Counted from the first letter of the stretch, positions 1-8,916 are shown. The stretch: DNA of 64,000 nt from Aquipuribacter nitratireducens (GCF_037860835.1 NZ_JBBEOG010000005.1:1-64000), one strand, 5' to 3'. Numbers and translations are program-made. The notes: generated by a model not told the origin, from the sequence alone.

Positions 1-143
1 TCCGCCCTCGGAGGCAAGCCACCGGTCACCCGACTGACCAACCTCCCTGGGCATCACAGCTAGTCGGTCGCCCTGCCGTGTGGCGGGGACGATGTGCGCA
101 ATCTGGACGCTCGTGGAGGTCCCTGGTTAGGGTCGCCGGGACA

Positions 144-155
144 GACATCGTTGTC
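144..155. promoter_or_regulatory. Putative LacI-family operator upstream of the GH32 gene
   Basis: The 12-mer GACATCGTTGTC is the exact reverse complement of the 12-mer in front of the lacI-type gene (3896-3907). It differs by one base from the perfect palindrome in front of the ABC importer (4016-4027). It lies 49 bp before the GH32 start codon and just downstream of a possible -10 (TAGGGT, 128-133). The inferred role is repression of the hydrolase by the local LacI protein. Confidence 0.7.
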
Positions 156-204
156 TGCCGGGGGACCCGACCCCGTGCAGCGCCTCGACGAGGAGGACAC
201 CCCC

Positions 205-2763
205 GTGCGGACCACCCGCGTGACCGCGGCGCTCGTCGCCGTCGCCGCCGTGCTCGTCACGGCCCCCGCGACCGCCCGCCCGCCCACGACGCCTGGTGCC
301 ACGGGGAGCGGCGCCAGCACCGACCACGAGCTGTTCCGGCCCGCGTACCACTTCTCGCCGCGGGAGAACTGGCTCAACGACCCCAACGGTCTGGTCCACA
401 AGGACGGTGAGTACCACCTGTTCTTCCAGTACAACCCGGAGGGTGACCGCTGGGGGAACATGTCGTGGGGACACGCGGTGAGCCGGGACCTCACCAGCTG
501 GCAGGAGCTGCCCGTCGCGCTCGAGGGCTCGCCCCAGGAGCGCATCTTCTCGGGGGGCGTGGTCGTCGACCACGCCAACACCTCGGGCTTCGGTGAGCCC
601 GGCAACCCCGCGATGGTCGCCGTCTACACCAGCTGGTACGAGGACAGCACGCGCCACCAGGCGCAGTCCCTCGCCTACAGCCTCGACGACGGGCGCACCT
701 GGACGCGCTACGCGGGCAACCCCGTGCTGCGGGCCGAGCCTGACGGCTTCGACCCGTACGAGTTCCGCGACCCCAAGGTGTTCTGGTACGAGCCGGAGCA
801 GAAGTGGGTGATGTCGCTGGCTCTGTCGAGCGCGCGCCGCATCGCCTTCTACGAGTCCCGCGACCTCAAGGACTGGGAGCTCATGAGCACGTTCGGCCCG
901 GCGGGCGCGACCGGTGGGGTGTGGGAGGTCCCCGACCTGTTCGAGCTGCCGGTCGACGGGGACCCGACGCGGACGCGCTGGGTGCTCGTCGTCAACCTCA
1001 ACCCCGGGTCGATCGCCGGCGGCTCGGGTGCGCAGTACTTCGTCGGGGACTTCGACGGCACGACCTTCACCAGCGACGACGACGGCAGCTACGAGCCGCC
1101 GCCGGGCCGTGTGGTCGCCGACTTCGAGGACGCGACCTACGGGGCGGGCTGGACGACGACCGGCACGGCGTTCGGCGACGGCCCGGCCGCGGGCACGCTC
1201 CCGGGACAGCAGAAGGTGAGCGGCTTCCGCGGCGACGGGCTCGTCAACAGCTTCCTCGGCGGTGACGCCCCGACCGGGACCCTCACCTCGCCTCCGTTCG
1301 TCCTGGACCGCGACTGGGTCAACCTGCTGGTGGGCGGCGGGGCGCACTCGCGGCTCCCCGGTACCGGCGACGGGACGCCACCAGCGGGCACGGTCCTGGC
1401 GGACTTCGAGGGCGGGTGGGACGGCTGGACCGTCACGGGGACGGCCTTCGGGCCGGAGCCCGTGGCGGGCGACGCGCGCTGCCAGGTGGGGGTCACGGGA
1501 TACCTCGGTGAGCGTCTCGCGAACTCCTACGACCACTACCTCGCCGACCCCTGCTCCCCGCCCCCCGACTCCGCGACCGGGACCGCGACGTCGCCGCCCT
1601 TCACGGTGACCGACGACCACATCAGCCTGCTCGTGGGCGGCGGGCCGCACGCGGGCACGGCGGTGCAGCTCCTCGTCGACGGGCAGCCCGTGCGGAGCGC
1701 GTCCGGTCGGGAGAGCGGTGTCCTCGACTGGGACTCCTGGGACGTCTCGGACCTGCGGGGCCGCGAGGCGCGCCTCCGGCTCGTCGACACGGTCTCCGGG
1801 GGCTGGGGACACGTGCTCGTCGACCACGTCGTCATGGGCCCGGAACCCGCGTCCCCGCGCTCGCGGGAGACCGCGGTCCACCTCGTGGTCGACGGCGAGG
1901 TCGTCCGTTCCGCCACGGGACAGGACAGCGAGACGCTGGACTGGGTGGCGTGGGACGTCCGCGACCTGCGGGGCCGTACCGCGCGGCTGGAGGTCGTCGA
2001 CCGCAGCAGCGAGGGCTGGGGTCACGTGAACGTCGACCACGTGGTGCTGGCGGACGCGCCGGCCCGGTCGGCGCTGGAGCGAGCCCGCTGGCTGGACCAC
2101 GGCCGGGACTACTACGCGGCCGTCTCGTGGGAGGACCAGCCCGACGGGGCCCGGTGGACCATCGCGTGGATGAGCAACTGGCAGTACGCCCAGGACGTGC
2201 CCACGAGCCCCTGGCGCGGCCAGATGACCGTGCCGCGCGAGCTCACCCTCACCGAGATCGACGGCGAGGTCGTGCTCCGGCAGGTCCCGGTCGCGTCCGC
2301 CGTCCGGACGGAGGCGCCCTCGAGCCGCGCGCTCGACGTGGAGGTCGACGACGGACGCCGCACCCTGCCCGTGCGGACCGGCGACAGCGCCCGCGTCGAC
2401 CTCGTGCTCCACCCGGACGACTCGGACCGTTCCGGCGTCGAGCTGAGGGCGGGTAAGGGTGTCGGCACCTTCGTCGGCTACGACTCTCGCACGGACGAGC
2501 TCGTCGTCGACCGCCGCCGCTCGGGCCTCGTCGGCTTCCACCCCGCCTTCGCCAGCGAGGAGCGGGCACGCCTGCCGCTCGGCCCCGACGGGTCGGTGCG
2601 CCTCACCGTGTACCTCGACCGTTCGTCCGTGGAGGTGGTGGCCGACGACGGGCTCGTGCTCGTGACCGACCTCGTCTTCCCGCCGGCGGGCAGCGACCGG
2701 GTCCGCGTCGTCGCGGAGGGCGGCACGGCCAGGGTGACCGGCCTGCGGGTCACGCCGATGTGA
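205..2763 (+). CDS. Secreted GH32 fructan hydrolase (levanase-type) with a nested beta-sandwich insertion
   Basis: An extracellular glycoside hydrolase predicted to cut beta-fructosidic bonds in levan, inulin or sucrose. The start is GTG at 205, chosen because GAGGAGGA sits 8-10 bp upstream and because the protein then opens with a clean signal peptide (two Arg, then an Ala/Val-rich core, then Ala-Thr-Ala). GH32 signatures are WLNDPNG (residues 56-62, nucleophile Asp), FRDPKVF (about 187-193, transition-state Asp) and EVPDLF (241-246, acid/base Glu; most relatives have EC at this place). Residues about 303-617 are an insertion of two related domains, one inside the other, between the propeller blades; the catalytic domain then resumes at WTIAWMSNW, followed by the C-terminal beta-sandwich. 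At 852 residues it is longer than a plain GH32 enzyme because of this insertion. It works with the GH68 enzyme and importer downstream. Confidence 0.93.
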   Translation: MRTTRVTAALVAVAAVLVTAPATARPPTTPGATGSGASTDHELFRPAYHFSPRENWLNDPNGLVHKDGEYHLFFQYNPEGDRWGNMSWGHAVSRDLTSWQELPVALEGSPQERIFSGGVVVDHANTSGFGEPGNPAMVAVYTSWYEDSTRHQAQSLAYSLDDGRTWTRYAGNPVLRAEPDGFDPYEFRDPKVFWYEPEQKWVMSLALSSARRIAFYESRDLKDWELMSTFGPAGATGGVWEVPDLFELPVDGDPTRTRWVLVVNLNPGSIAGGSGAQYFVGDFDGTTFTSDDDGSYEPPPGRVVADFEDATYGAGWTTTGTAFGDGPAAGTLPGQQKVSGFRGDGLVNSFLGGDAPTGTLTSPPFVLDRDWVNLLVGGGAHSRLPGTGDGTPPAGTVLADFEGGWDGWTVTGTAFGPEPVAGDARCQVGVTGYLGERLANSYDHYLADPCSPPPDSATGTATSPPFTVTDDHISLLVGGGPHAGTAVQLLVDGQPVRSASGRESGVLDWDSWDVSDLRGREARLRLVDTVSGGWGHVLVDHVVMGPEPASPRSRETAVHLVVDGEVVRSATGQDSETLDWVAWDVRDLRGRTARLEVVDRSSEGWGHVNVDHVVLADAPARSALERARWLDHGRDYYAAVSWEDQPDGARWTIAWMSNWQYAQDVPTSPWRGQMTVPRELTLTEIDGEVVLRQVPVASAVRTEAPSSRALDVEVDDGRRTLPVRTGDSARVDLVLHPDDSDRSGVELRAGKGVGTFVGYDSRTDELVVDRRRSGLVGFHPAFASEERARLPLGPDGSVRLTVYLDRSSVEVVADDGLVLVTDLVFPPAGSDRVRVVAEGGTARVTGLRVTPM

Positions 2764-2769
2764 GGCTGC

Positions 2770-2811
2770 GAGGTCCCGCCGGGGCCGGCGTCAGCGCCCG
2801 GGCGGGATCTC
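2770..2811. terminator. Possible bidirectional terminator between converging GH32 and lacI-type genes
   Basis: An 11-bp inverted repeat with one mismatch (GAGGTCCCGCC at 2770-2780, GGCGGGATCTC at 2801-2811) spans the short gap between the two convergent genes and enters the 3' end of the repressor gene. There is no U-tract, so the call rests on position and dyad only. Confidence 0.35.
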
Positions 2812-3876
2812 GCCGCTGCCGCGTCGGAGCAGGGTCGTGGGCACCCACAGCGTGCGCGGCGGCTCCTGGAGCCCGTCGATGCGGGCGAAGAGCGCGGTGG
2901 CAGCCTGGTGGCCCATGCTCCCCGGGTCCTGGGCGACGACGGTGACCCCGGGCTCCAGCAGGTCGGCGAAGAGGAAGTCGTCGAAGCCCACCATCGCGAC
3001 CTCGCGCTGCCGGCCGAGGTGGTGGAGAGCACTGAGGGCGCCCGCGGTCACCCGGTGCTGGGCGCAGAACAGGGCGGTCGGCCGACGTTCCGGGGGCAGG
3101 TCCCCGGCCAGCAGCCGCAGCGTGGCGGCCTCGGCGGCGGCCCGGGTGTGGAGGTCCTCCACGACGAGGGCGGCATCGGGCTCGACGCCGGCCTCGGTGA
3201 GCGCACGGTGGTATCCGGCCACGCGTTCCCGCGCCGTCGAGATCCTTCCGAGGTCGCCGAGGTACGCCACGCGCCGGTGGCCGTGCTCGAGGAGGTGGCG
3301 GACCGCCACGGCGGCCCCCACCTCGTTCGTCGACACCACCTGGTCGACCGGCAGCCCGGGGGTCGCCCGGTCGACGACCACGACGGGCAGCCCGGTGCGG
3401 AGCTCCTCCTCGAGCTGGGCCATGGCCCTGCCGGACGGCGCCACGACGAGGCCGTCGACCCTGCGGTCGACGAAGGCCCGCGCGACCTCGGCCTCGCGCG
3501 CTCCGTCCTCGTCGGCGCTGCCCGCCAGCACGACGGTCCCCTGCTCGCTCGCGACCTTCTCCACGGCCCGCAGCAGCGCACCTGCGAAGCCGTTCGCGAC
3601 GTCGTCGACGACGACGCCGATGGCGGAGGAGCGGCCGTCGGCCCGACGCAGGGCGCTGGCCCCGGCGTCCGGGCGGTAGCCCAGCGCCTGGACAGCGGCC
3701 TCCACGCGCGCCGCCATGGCCGGGGAGACGCCGCTCTCGCGGTTGACGACGCGCGAGACCGTCTTGATCCCCACACCGGCGAGCTGCGCGACGTCACGCA
3801 TGGTGGCGCGCCCCCGCGCACGGCGGCTGACGGGGGTCCGCACGGACAGGTCGGACCGATCTGTCCCCGTCGCCAT
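2791..3876 (-). CDS. LacI-family transcriptional repressor of the fructan locus
   Basis: A DNA-binding repressor with an N-terminal LacI helix-turn-helix ([21 protein letters not shown]) followed by a periplasmic-binding-protein-like effector domain, usual length for the family. Two in-frame ATGs (3876 and 3885) are plausible starts; neither has a strong ribosome site, and longer frames would run through the operator at 3896-3907. It is divergent from the ABC importer and convergent with the GH32 gene. A copy of its presumed operator lies right before its own start, suggesting autoregulation. The effector is probably a fructose-derived sugar, inferred from the neighbours. Confidence 0.9.
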   Translation of the reverse strand: MATGTDRSDLSVRTPVSRRARGRATMRDVAQLAGVGIKTVSRVVNRESGVSPAMAARVEAAVQALGYRPDAGASALRRADGRSSAIGVVVDDVANGFAGALLRAVEKVASEQGTVVLAGSADEDGAREAEVARAFVDRRVDGLVVAPSGRAMAQLEEELRTGLPVVVVDRATPGLPVDQVVSTNEVGAAVAVRHLLEHGHRRVAYLGDLGRISTARERVAGYHRALTEAGVEPDAALVVEDLHTRAAAEAATLRLLAGDLPPERRPTALFCAQHRVTAGALSALHHLGRQREVAMVGFDDFLFADLLEPGVTVVAQDPGSMGHQAATALFARIDGLQEPPRTLWVPTTLLRRGSGEIPPGR

Positions 3877-3895
3877 GCTCGACATGGTGCCGTGT

Positions 3896-3907
3896 GACAA
3901 CGATGTC
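3896..3907. promoter_or_regulatory. Putative LacI-family operator in front of the repressor gene
   Basis: GACAACGATGTC, one mismatch from a perfect dyad and identical (opposite strand) to the site upstream of the GH32 gene. It ends 11-20 bp before the candidate repressor starts, so bound repressor would block its own gene. Confidence 0.7.
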
Positions 3908-3978
3908 GTCCAGAGCGACCCTGGTCGTGCGACGTATGTCCATTCTGTCCCCGCTGCATCACGGTTTGGTCTCACTGG

Positions 3979-4027
3979 TTGACACACCGCGAGGGGCGTC
4001 CGCTAGCGTCTGGCTGACAACGTTGTC
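3979..4027 (+). promoter_or_regulatory. Promoter and perfect LacI-type operator of the sugar ABC importer
   Basis: A -35-like TTGACA (3979-3984) and a -10-like TAGCGT (4004-4009) are separated by 19 bp. Six bp further on is the perfect 12-bp palindrome GACAACGTTGTC (4016-4027), placed where a repressor would block transcription start. The importer start codon follows 43 bp later. Confidence 0.7.
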
Positions 4028-4070
4028 GCATCGAGGCGACAGCGGACCCGAGGTCCGAAGGAGGACTTTG

Positions 4071-5147
4071 ATGACCCGCAGGACCACATCGATGGCGATC
4101 CTCGCCGCCGCCTCGCTCGTCGCGCTCGCCGCATGCGGCGACTCCGGTGCCGAGGCCGGGGGCGACGCGTCCGGGGCCGCCGGCGGTGGCAGCAGCGACG
4201 AGGTGCTCGTCGGCCTCGTCACCAAGACCGACACCAACCCCTTCTTCGTCAAGATGAAGGAGGGTGCCGAGGCGAAGGCGGACGAGCTCGGGCTCGAGCT
4301 GCAGTCCTTCGCCGGTACGCAGGACGGCGACAACCAGAGTCAGGTCGAGGCGATCGAGAACCTCATCTCCGCGGGCGCGAGCGGCATCCTGCTCACGCCC
4401 AGCGACTCGAAGGCCATCGTCCCGAGCGTCCAGGCCGCCCGGGACGCGGGCCTGCTCGTCATCGCCCTCGACACCCAGCTCGAGCCGGCGGACGCCGCCG
4501 ACGCCACGTTCGCGACCGACAACTTCAAGGCCGGTGAGCTCATCGGGCAGTGGGCGGCCGCGAAGTTCGAGGAGACGGGCGAGGAGGCGAAGATCGCCAT
4601 GCTCGACCTCAACGCCAACGGCGTGAGCGTCGACGTCGCCCGTGACCAGGGCTTCCTTCAGGGCTTCGGCATCGACGTCGCCGACCCCGCCGTCATCGGC
4701 GACGAGAGCGACCCGCGGATCGTCGGTCACGACTTCACCGACGGCGCCCCCGAGGGCGGGCGGACCGCGATGGAGAACCTCCTCCAGAAGGACCCGGGCA
4801 TCAACCTCGTCTACACGATCAACGAGCCGGCGGCCGCGGGCGCGTACGAGGCGATCAAGGCCGCCGGCCTCGAGGACCAGGTGACGATCGTGTCGATCGA
4901 CGGGGGCTGCCCGGGCGTCGAGGACGTGCAGTCGGGGATCATCGGGGCCACCTCGATGCAGTTCCCGCTCGAGATGGCCTCCCTGGGCGTCGAGGCGGTC
5001 GCCCAGTACGCGGAGGACGGCACGGTGCCGGAGCCGACGGACGGTCTCGACTTCTTCGACACCGGCGTCACGCTCATCACCGACGAGCCCGTCGAGGGCG
5101 TCGAGTCCGAGGACACCGCCTGGGGTCTCGACAACTGCTGGGGCTGA
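4071..5147 (+). CDS. Sugar ABC transporter substrate-binding lipoprotein (fructose/ribose type)
   Basis: Extracytoplasmic sugar receptor of the RbsB/FrcB family anchored as a lipoprotein: the signal peptide ends in a lipobox (LAAC), so the mature protein starts at that Cys. GAAGGAGGA precedes the ATG at 4071. The mature part begins [15 protein letters not shown], a typical opening of ribose/fructose-binding proteins, and shows the two-lobed type I binding-protein pattern (for example [15 protein letters not shown]). It is the first gene of the importer operon and is followed by a strong hairpin before the permease gene. Fructose as substrate is inferred from the adjacent fructan enzymes; ribose or another sugar is not excluded. 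Confidence 0.92.
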   Translation: MTRRTTSMAILAAASLVALAACGDSGAEAGGDASGAAGGGSSDEVLVGLVTKTDTNPFFVKMKEGAEAKADELGLELQSFAGTQDGDNQSQVEAIENLISAGASGILLTPSDSKAIVPSVQAARDAGLLVIALDTQLEPADAADATFATDNFKAGELIGQWAAAKFEETGEEAKIAMLDLNANGVSVDVARDQGFLQGFGIDVADPAVIGDESDPRIVGHDFTDGAPEGGRTAMENLLQKDPGINLVYTINEPAAAGAYEAIKAAGLEDQVTIVSIDGGCPGVEDVQSGIIGATSMQFPLEMASLGVEAVAQYAEDGTVPEPTDGLDFFDTGVTLITDEPVEGVESEDTAWGLDNCWG

Positions 5148-5164
5148 CCCGCACCTGACCGTCT

Positions 5165-5196
5165 CCGACCCGGGGGTCGACGAACCCCCGGGTCGG
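5165..5196 (+). terminator. Intercistronic hairpin after the binding-protein gene
   Basis: Perfect 13-bp inverted repeat (5165-5177 and 5184-5196) with a 6-nt loop between the binding protein and the permease, without a U-tract. Such hairpins often stabilise or partly terminate transcripts so that the binding protein is made in excess; that role here is inferred. Confidence 0.6.
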
Positions 5197-5233
5197 GGGC
5201 ACCATCTGCGCCACCTCGACGGAGAGGACCCTC

Positions 5234-6262
5234 ATGACGACAACCGCCCCCACCGCGGCGTCCAGCCCGCCCGACCTCCCCGAGCCCAAGCGACCGTGGA
5301 GCCACAAGGTCCGGGAGGCGCTGCACTCCTACCCGGTCCTCGGGCCCGCCGCCGTCCTGCTGCTCTCGGTCATCATCTTCTCGGTCGCCAGCGACCGATT
5401 CCTCGACCCCACGAACATCTCGCTGATCATCCAGCAGGTCGCCGTCGTCGGTGTCCTCGCGCTCGGGCAGACGCTCATCATCCTCACCGCCGGCATCGAC
5501 CTGTCCGTCGGTGCAATCATGGTGCTGTCGTCGATCGTCATGGCGAAGCTCTCGGCCGAGGCCGGGTTACCGGGACCCATGGCCCTGCTCGCCGGCTTCG
5601 CCGTCGGGCTGCTGTGCGGGCTCGTCAACGGGTTCCTCGTCACGAGGCTCAAGCTGCCGCCCTTCATCGTGACGCTCGGCACCCTCAACATCTTCTTCGC
5701 CCTCAACCTCTTCATCTCGGAGTCGGCGACCGTCCGCGGCACCGACATGTCGCCGTGGCTCCTCGTCATGGGCAACACGTTCAACGTCCTCGGCACGAAC
5801 TTCACGGTCGGCTCGGTCGTCCTCATCCTCACGTGCGCTGCCCTCGCCTACGCGCTGCGGCAGACGGGCTGGGGCCGGCACGTGTACGCGATCGGTGACG
5901 ACCGCGAGGCCGCGCGCCTGTCGGGCATCCGCGTCAACAAGATGCTGCTGTCGGTCTACGCCGTCGCCGGGCTCGTCTACGGGCTCGCGGCGTGGGTCCT
6001 CATCGGGCGCATCGCCGCGGCCAGCCCCCAGGCCGGTATCGACGACAACCTCAACTCCATCACCGCCGTCGTGCTCGGCGGCACCAGCCTCTTCGGCGGT
6101 CGCGGCGCCATCGTCGGCACCCTCGTCGGTGCCCTCATCGTCGGGGTGTTCCGCAACGGACTCACCCTCGTCGGCATCGAGTCGCTGTGGCAGAACTTCG
6201 CCGTCGGGGTGCTCGTCATCGTCGCCGTCTCCATCGACCAGTGGATCAGGAAGCCCGCATGA
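5234..6262 (+). CDS. Sugar ABC transporter permease (RbsC/FrcC family)
   Basis: Integral membrane permease of the BPD_transp_2 class, 342 residues, which is normal for RbsC/FrcC. A GGAGAGG ribosome site precedes the ATG. The protein shows a short polar N-terminus and about nine or ten hydrophobic segments, with the family signature LTAGIDLSVGAIM near residues 85-97 and AVVLGGTSLFGGRG near 280-293, the region that docks on the ATPase. Its stop overlaps the start of the ATPase gene (ATGA), showing translational coupling. Confidence 0.93.
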   Translation: MTTTAPTAASSPPDLPEPKRPWSHKVREALHSYPVLGPAAVLLLSVIIFSVASDRFLDPTNISLIIQQVAVVGVLALGQTLIILTAGIDLSVGAIMVLSSIVMAKLSAEAGLPGPMALLAGFAVGLLCGLVNGFLVTRLKLPPFIVTLGTLNIFFALNLFISESATVRGTDMSPWLLVMGNTFNVLGTNFTVGSVVLILTCAALAYALRQTGWGRHVYAIGDDREAARLSGIRVNKMLLSVYAVAGLVYGLAAWVLIGRIAAASPQAGIDDNLNSITAVVLGGTSLFGGRGAIVGTLVGALIVGVFRNGLTLVGIESLWQNFAVGVLVIVAVSIDQWIRKPA

Positions 6263-7101
6263 GCACAGCCACCAGCGAGACCGCCCACGTCTACGACCAC
6301 CACCCGCACAGGGCGCCCGACGACAAGGCCCCCGAGGTGCTCGGGGCGTCGGGCCTCGTCAAGCGCTACGGCCGGGTCACTGCGGTCGACCACGCCGAGT
6401 TCTCCCTCCGCCAGGGGGAGATCCTCGCGGTCATCGGCGACAACGGCGCCGGCAAGTCGAGCCTCATCAAGTGCCTCTCCGGTGCCGTCGTGCCCGACGA
6501 GGGCGAGATCCGGCTCGACGGAAAGAAGGTCCACTTCGAGAACCCCCTCGAGGCGCGGGCCGCCGGCATCGAGACCGTCCACCAGACGCTGGCGGTCTCC
6601 CCGTCGCTCGACATCGCGAGCAACCTGTTCCTCGGTCGCGAGCGGCGCAGGGGCGGCTTCCTCGGGCGGGTCTTCCGTCAGCTCGACCACAAGGGCATGC
6701 GGGCCGACGCCGCCCGGCACCTCGACGACCTCGGCGTGCTGACTGTCCAGAACATGGGCCAGGCGGTGGAGACGCTGTCCGGCGGACAGCGTCAGGCGGT
6801 CGCCGTCGCGCGTGCGGCAGCCTTCGGCAGCCGGGTCGTCATCATGGACGAGCCGACCGCGGCGCTCGGGGTCAAGGAGTCGAACCGCGTGCTGAAGCTC
6901 ATCGAGGACGTCCGGGACAAGGGCATGCCCGTGGTGCTCATCAGCCACAACATGCCGCACGTGTTCCAGATCGCCGACCGCATCCACATCCACCGGCTGG
7001 GGAAGCGGGCGTGCGTCGTGACCCCGCAGAGCCACTCGATGCAGGACACCGTCGCGATCATGACGGGGGCCCTCGAGCCGCCGGAGCACGACGCGTCGTG
7101 A
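6259..7101 (+). CDS. Sugar ABC transporter ATP-binding protein, single-domain (FrcA-like)
   Basis: Cytoplasmic ATPase that powers the importer. The start is the ATG that overlaps the permease stop. One ABC domain only (280 residues): Walker A GDNGAGKSS, signature LSGGQRQAV, Walker B VVIMDEPTA, and the switch His in LISHNMPH. RbsA-type sugar ATPases carry two such domains; the single domain matches the fructose transporter FrcA type. The N-terminal extension is His/Asp rich (DHHPH). It is followed by a very strong bidirectional hairpin. Confidence 0.93.
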   Translation: MSTATSETAHVYDHHPHRAPDDKAPEVLGASGLVKRYGRVTAVDHAEFSLRQGEILAVIGDNGAGKSSLIKCLSGAVVPDEGEIRLDGKKVHFENPLEARAAGIETVHQTLAVSPSLDIASNLFLGRERRRGGFLGRVFRQLDHKGMRADAARHLDDLGVLTVQNMGQAVETLSGGQRQAVAVARAAAFGSRVVIMDEPTAALGVKESNRVLKLIEDVRDKGMPVVLISHNMPHVFQIADRIHIHRLGKRACVVTPQSHSMQDTVAIMTGALEPPEHDAS

Positions 7102-7106
7102 CGCCC

Positions 7107-7149
7107 GGTGCCGGGCGGCGCGCGAGGTGACCGCGCGCCGCCCGGCGCC
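7107..7149. terminator. Strong bidirectional terminator-like hairpin
   Basis: A perfect 15-bp inverted repeat (7110-7124 and 7132-7146), extending to 18 bp with one G-T wobble, and a 7-nt loop. It lies between the 3' ends of the converging ATPase and GH68 genes and would serve both. No U-tract is present, as is common in high-GC actinobacteria. Confidence 0.8.
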
Positions 7150-7153
7150 CGCG

Positions 7154-8494
7154 TCAGCGGATGAAGGGGGTGTCGAACACCTTCACCAGCTTCGTGCGGG
7201 CCTGCCCCTGGATGGCGATCTTCGCGGTGCCGCCGAGGGAGCCGATGTACTCGCCCTCGACGTTGTCGAGGAAGGACTCGACGAAGCCGCCGGGCATGAC
7301 GTACCAGGAGTACGACTGCGTGTTGTTCTCCGGCGGGTTCGACAGCACGAGCCCGCTGCCGTTGAGCGGCTCGTAGTCGCTGCGCAGCGACGGGCCGACG
7401 AAGCCGACCAGAGCGTCGGACCCGGTGTCCTGCAGGGCGGGCGCGAATGTGAACTTGTGGGTGATGGTCCACAGGTAGACGTCGCCACCGCGGAACGTCG
7501 CGTGCGGCCGCTCCAGCTGCTGGTTCACGCAGTTCGCCGACATGATCGGGGGCAGGAGCTCGAACTCCGTCATGCTCCCGCCCTCGGAGGCAGCGAGGCC
7601 GATGTTGCCGTTGTAGAAGCCGGCCCCCTCCTCCAGTGGCGGGTAGGGACCGGGCCCCAGGTCGTCCTCGTCGCACTCGGCGCGCGCCCCGGGCGTGTTG
7701 CCCTCGAAGAGCATGTAGATCTCGCCGTCGTCGGGGTTGCGGAAGACCCACGGGTCGCGGAAGCCGTAGATGATCGGGCTGCCGGCGGACTGCTCGAGGC
7801 TCTGGTACAGCTCCCCGTCGGCAGCCGCGATGATCTCGTGATCGGTCCAGTCCGTGAACTCCACACCGTCGGGACCGGCGACGATGCGGGCGCTCGCGAC
7901 GGCCAGGCGCTGGCGGAAGTACTCGAGGTCGCCGTCGGCCGCGCCCTCCGTGCCCGAGGCGGTGTAGTAGTGGTAGACGCGGTCGCCGACGATGACCGAC
8001 GACCCCGCCCACTCCCGCTGCCCCGGCGGGTCGACGTCCTCGGGGAACAGGTCGCCCTGGTACTGCCAGTCCCGCCCGTCGCGGGAGATGAAGTAACCGA
8101 TCTCCGCCGTCCAGTGCCGCTCGACGAAGTCGAGGTCCTTGTCGGCGGTGAGGGAGAACGCGATCTTCCAGCCCCGGACGTTCTCCGTCCGGGTGTCGAG
8201 CCCCGTGAGGGGCCACGTGTCCCACACCCAGACCTCGTCGCTCATGGGCTCGACGGGCGACTCCTCGAGCAGGGGGAGGGTGTTGCTGTCGTCCAGCTCC
8301 CAGGTGGCGGCGGCGGTCCGCGTCCACGTGTCGGTGAAGTCCCCGTCGACCGGGTAGGAGTCCTCGGCGGCCGGGGGGCCGCCGCCACGGCCCTTGGCGT
8401 GGTCGGGCGGAGCCGCCCACGCGGTCGCAGTGGTGCTCGCAGCCAGCGCCGCACCGGTCAGCACCGCCATGGCGGTCGTCGGTCGTCGGGTCAT
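7154..8494 (-). CDS. Secreted GH68 levansucrase/inulosucrase-type fructosyltransferase
   Basis: Extracellular enzyme that splits sucrose and transfers fructose to build levan or short fructans. It has a Sec signal peptide ending near AWA-APP (about residue 28). GH68 motifs are complete: VWDTWPL (nucleophile Asp92), EWAGSS (161-166), FRDPWVF (transition-state Asp247), FEGNT (263-267) and QLERPH (acid/base Glu328). GAGGA precedes the ATG. Its length of 446 residues is normal for bacterial levansucrase. Convergent with the importer operon. Levan versus inulin specificity cannot be read from the motifs. Confidence 0.93.
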   Translation of the reverse strand: MTRRPTTAMAVLTGAALAASTTATAWAAPPDHAKGRGGGPPAAEDSYPVDGDFTDTWTRTAAATWELDDSNTLPLLEESPVEPMSDEVWVWDTWPLTGLDTRTENVRGWKIAFSLTADKDLDFVERHWTAEIGYFISRDGRDWQYQGDLFPEDVDPPGQREWAGSSVIVGDRVYHYYTASGTEGAADGDLEYFRQRLAVASARIVAGPDGVEFTDWTDHEIIAAADGELYQSLEQSAGSPIIYGFRDPWVFRNPDDGEIYMLFEGNTPGARAECDEDDLGPGPYPPLEEGAGFYNGNIGLAASEGGSMTEFELLPPIMSANCVNQQLERPHATFRGGDVYLWTITHKFTFAPALQDTGSDALVGFVGPSLRSDYEPLNGSGLVLSNPPENNTQSYSWYVMPGGFVESFLDNVEGEYIGSLGGTAKIAIQGQARTKLVKVFDTPFIR

Positions 8495-8579
8495 GGTGTC
8501 CTCGCTCGGTCGGGGTGGGTGCTCGGCCGCCGGTCGACGGCCGACGTCACTCCCCTACCCGGGATCGTGTGACCGAATA

Positions 8580-8635
8580 GGACGACAATCGTCTGTTTTG
8601 TCCTGGCGCTCCGCTGTCGTTGGGTGACAACCTGC
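8580..8635. promoter_or_regulatory. Degenerate LacI-operator-like sites upstream of the GH68 gene
   Basis: The divergent upstream region contains GACGA-CAA-TCGTC (8583-8595), whose 5-bp arms are perfect, and, further out, a GTCGTTGGGTGACAAC stretch. These resemble the GACAACGTTGTC sites of the other fructan genes but do not match them exactly. Regulation by the same repressor is possible but weakly supported. Confidence 0.3.
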
Positions 8636-8747
8636 TCCCGAGCGCTCAACAGCAGTGCCATGCTGGCCGAAGGGAGAGGTGAGGTCGCGACGCGGCCCGG
8701 CCCACTCACTGCGACGACCAGGTCGCTCGATGCTCCCGGAGGACCCC

Positions 8748-8861
8748 ATGAAGAAGCTCCACATCTCCAAGGACGAGGCCTACGTTCGCCTGGCCGCCGC
8801 CACCGGCACGATCCTCACGATCGTCGCCGTCGTCGGCGCCCCCAAGAAGTTCGGCGGCTGA
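8748..8861 (+). CDS. 37-residue single-pass membrane peptide
   Basis: A short gene with a good ribosome site (GGAGGA, about 6-9 bp before the ATG). It encodes a charged N-terminus (MKKLHISKDEAY), one hydrophobic helix (RLAAATGTILTIVAVVGA) and a short basic tail ending KKFGG. It is divergent from the GH68 gene and upstream of the GGDEF-EAL gene. No family is recognised. The helix, the ribosome site and the tight size argue that it is translated. Confidence 0.55.
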   Translation: MKKLHISKDEAYVRLAAATGTILTIVAVVGAPKKFGG

Positions 8862-8916
8862 CAGCCCGCTCCGGGCCGGAGGCAGCCTGCCGACGACCAC
8901 GAGCACCCGCCTGACG

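Noticed and set aside
127-2541. Long open frame antisense to the GH32 gene
   Set aside because: It is a high-GC shadow of a clear GH32 coding frame, with Arg/Val/Asp-rich nonsense composition and no motif.
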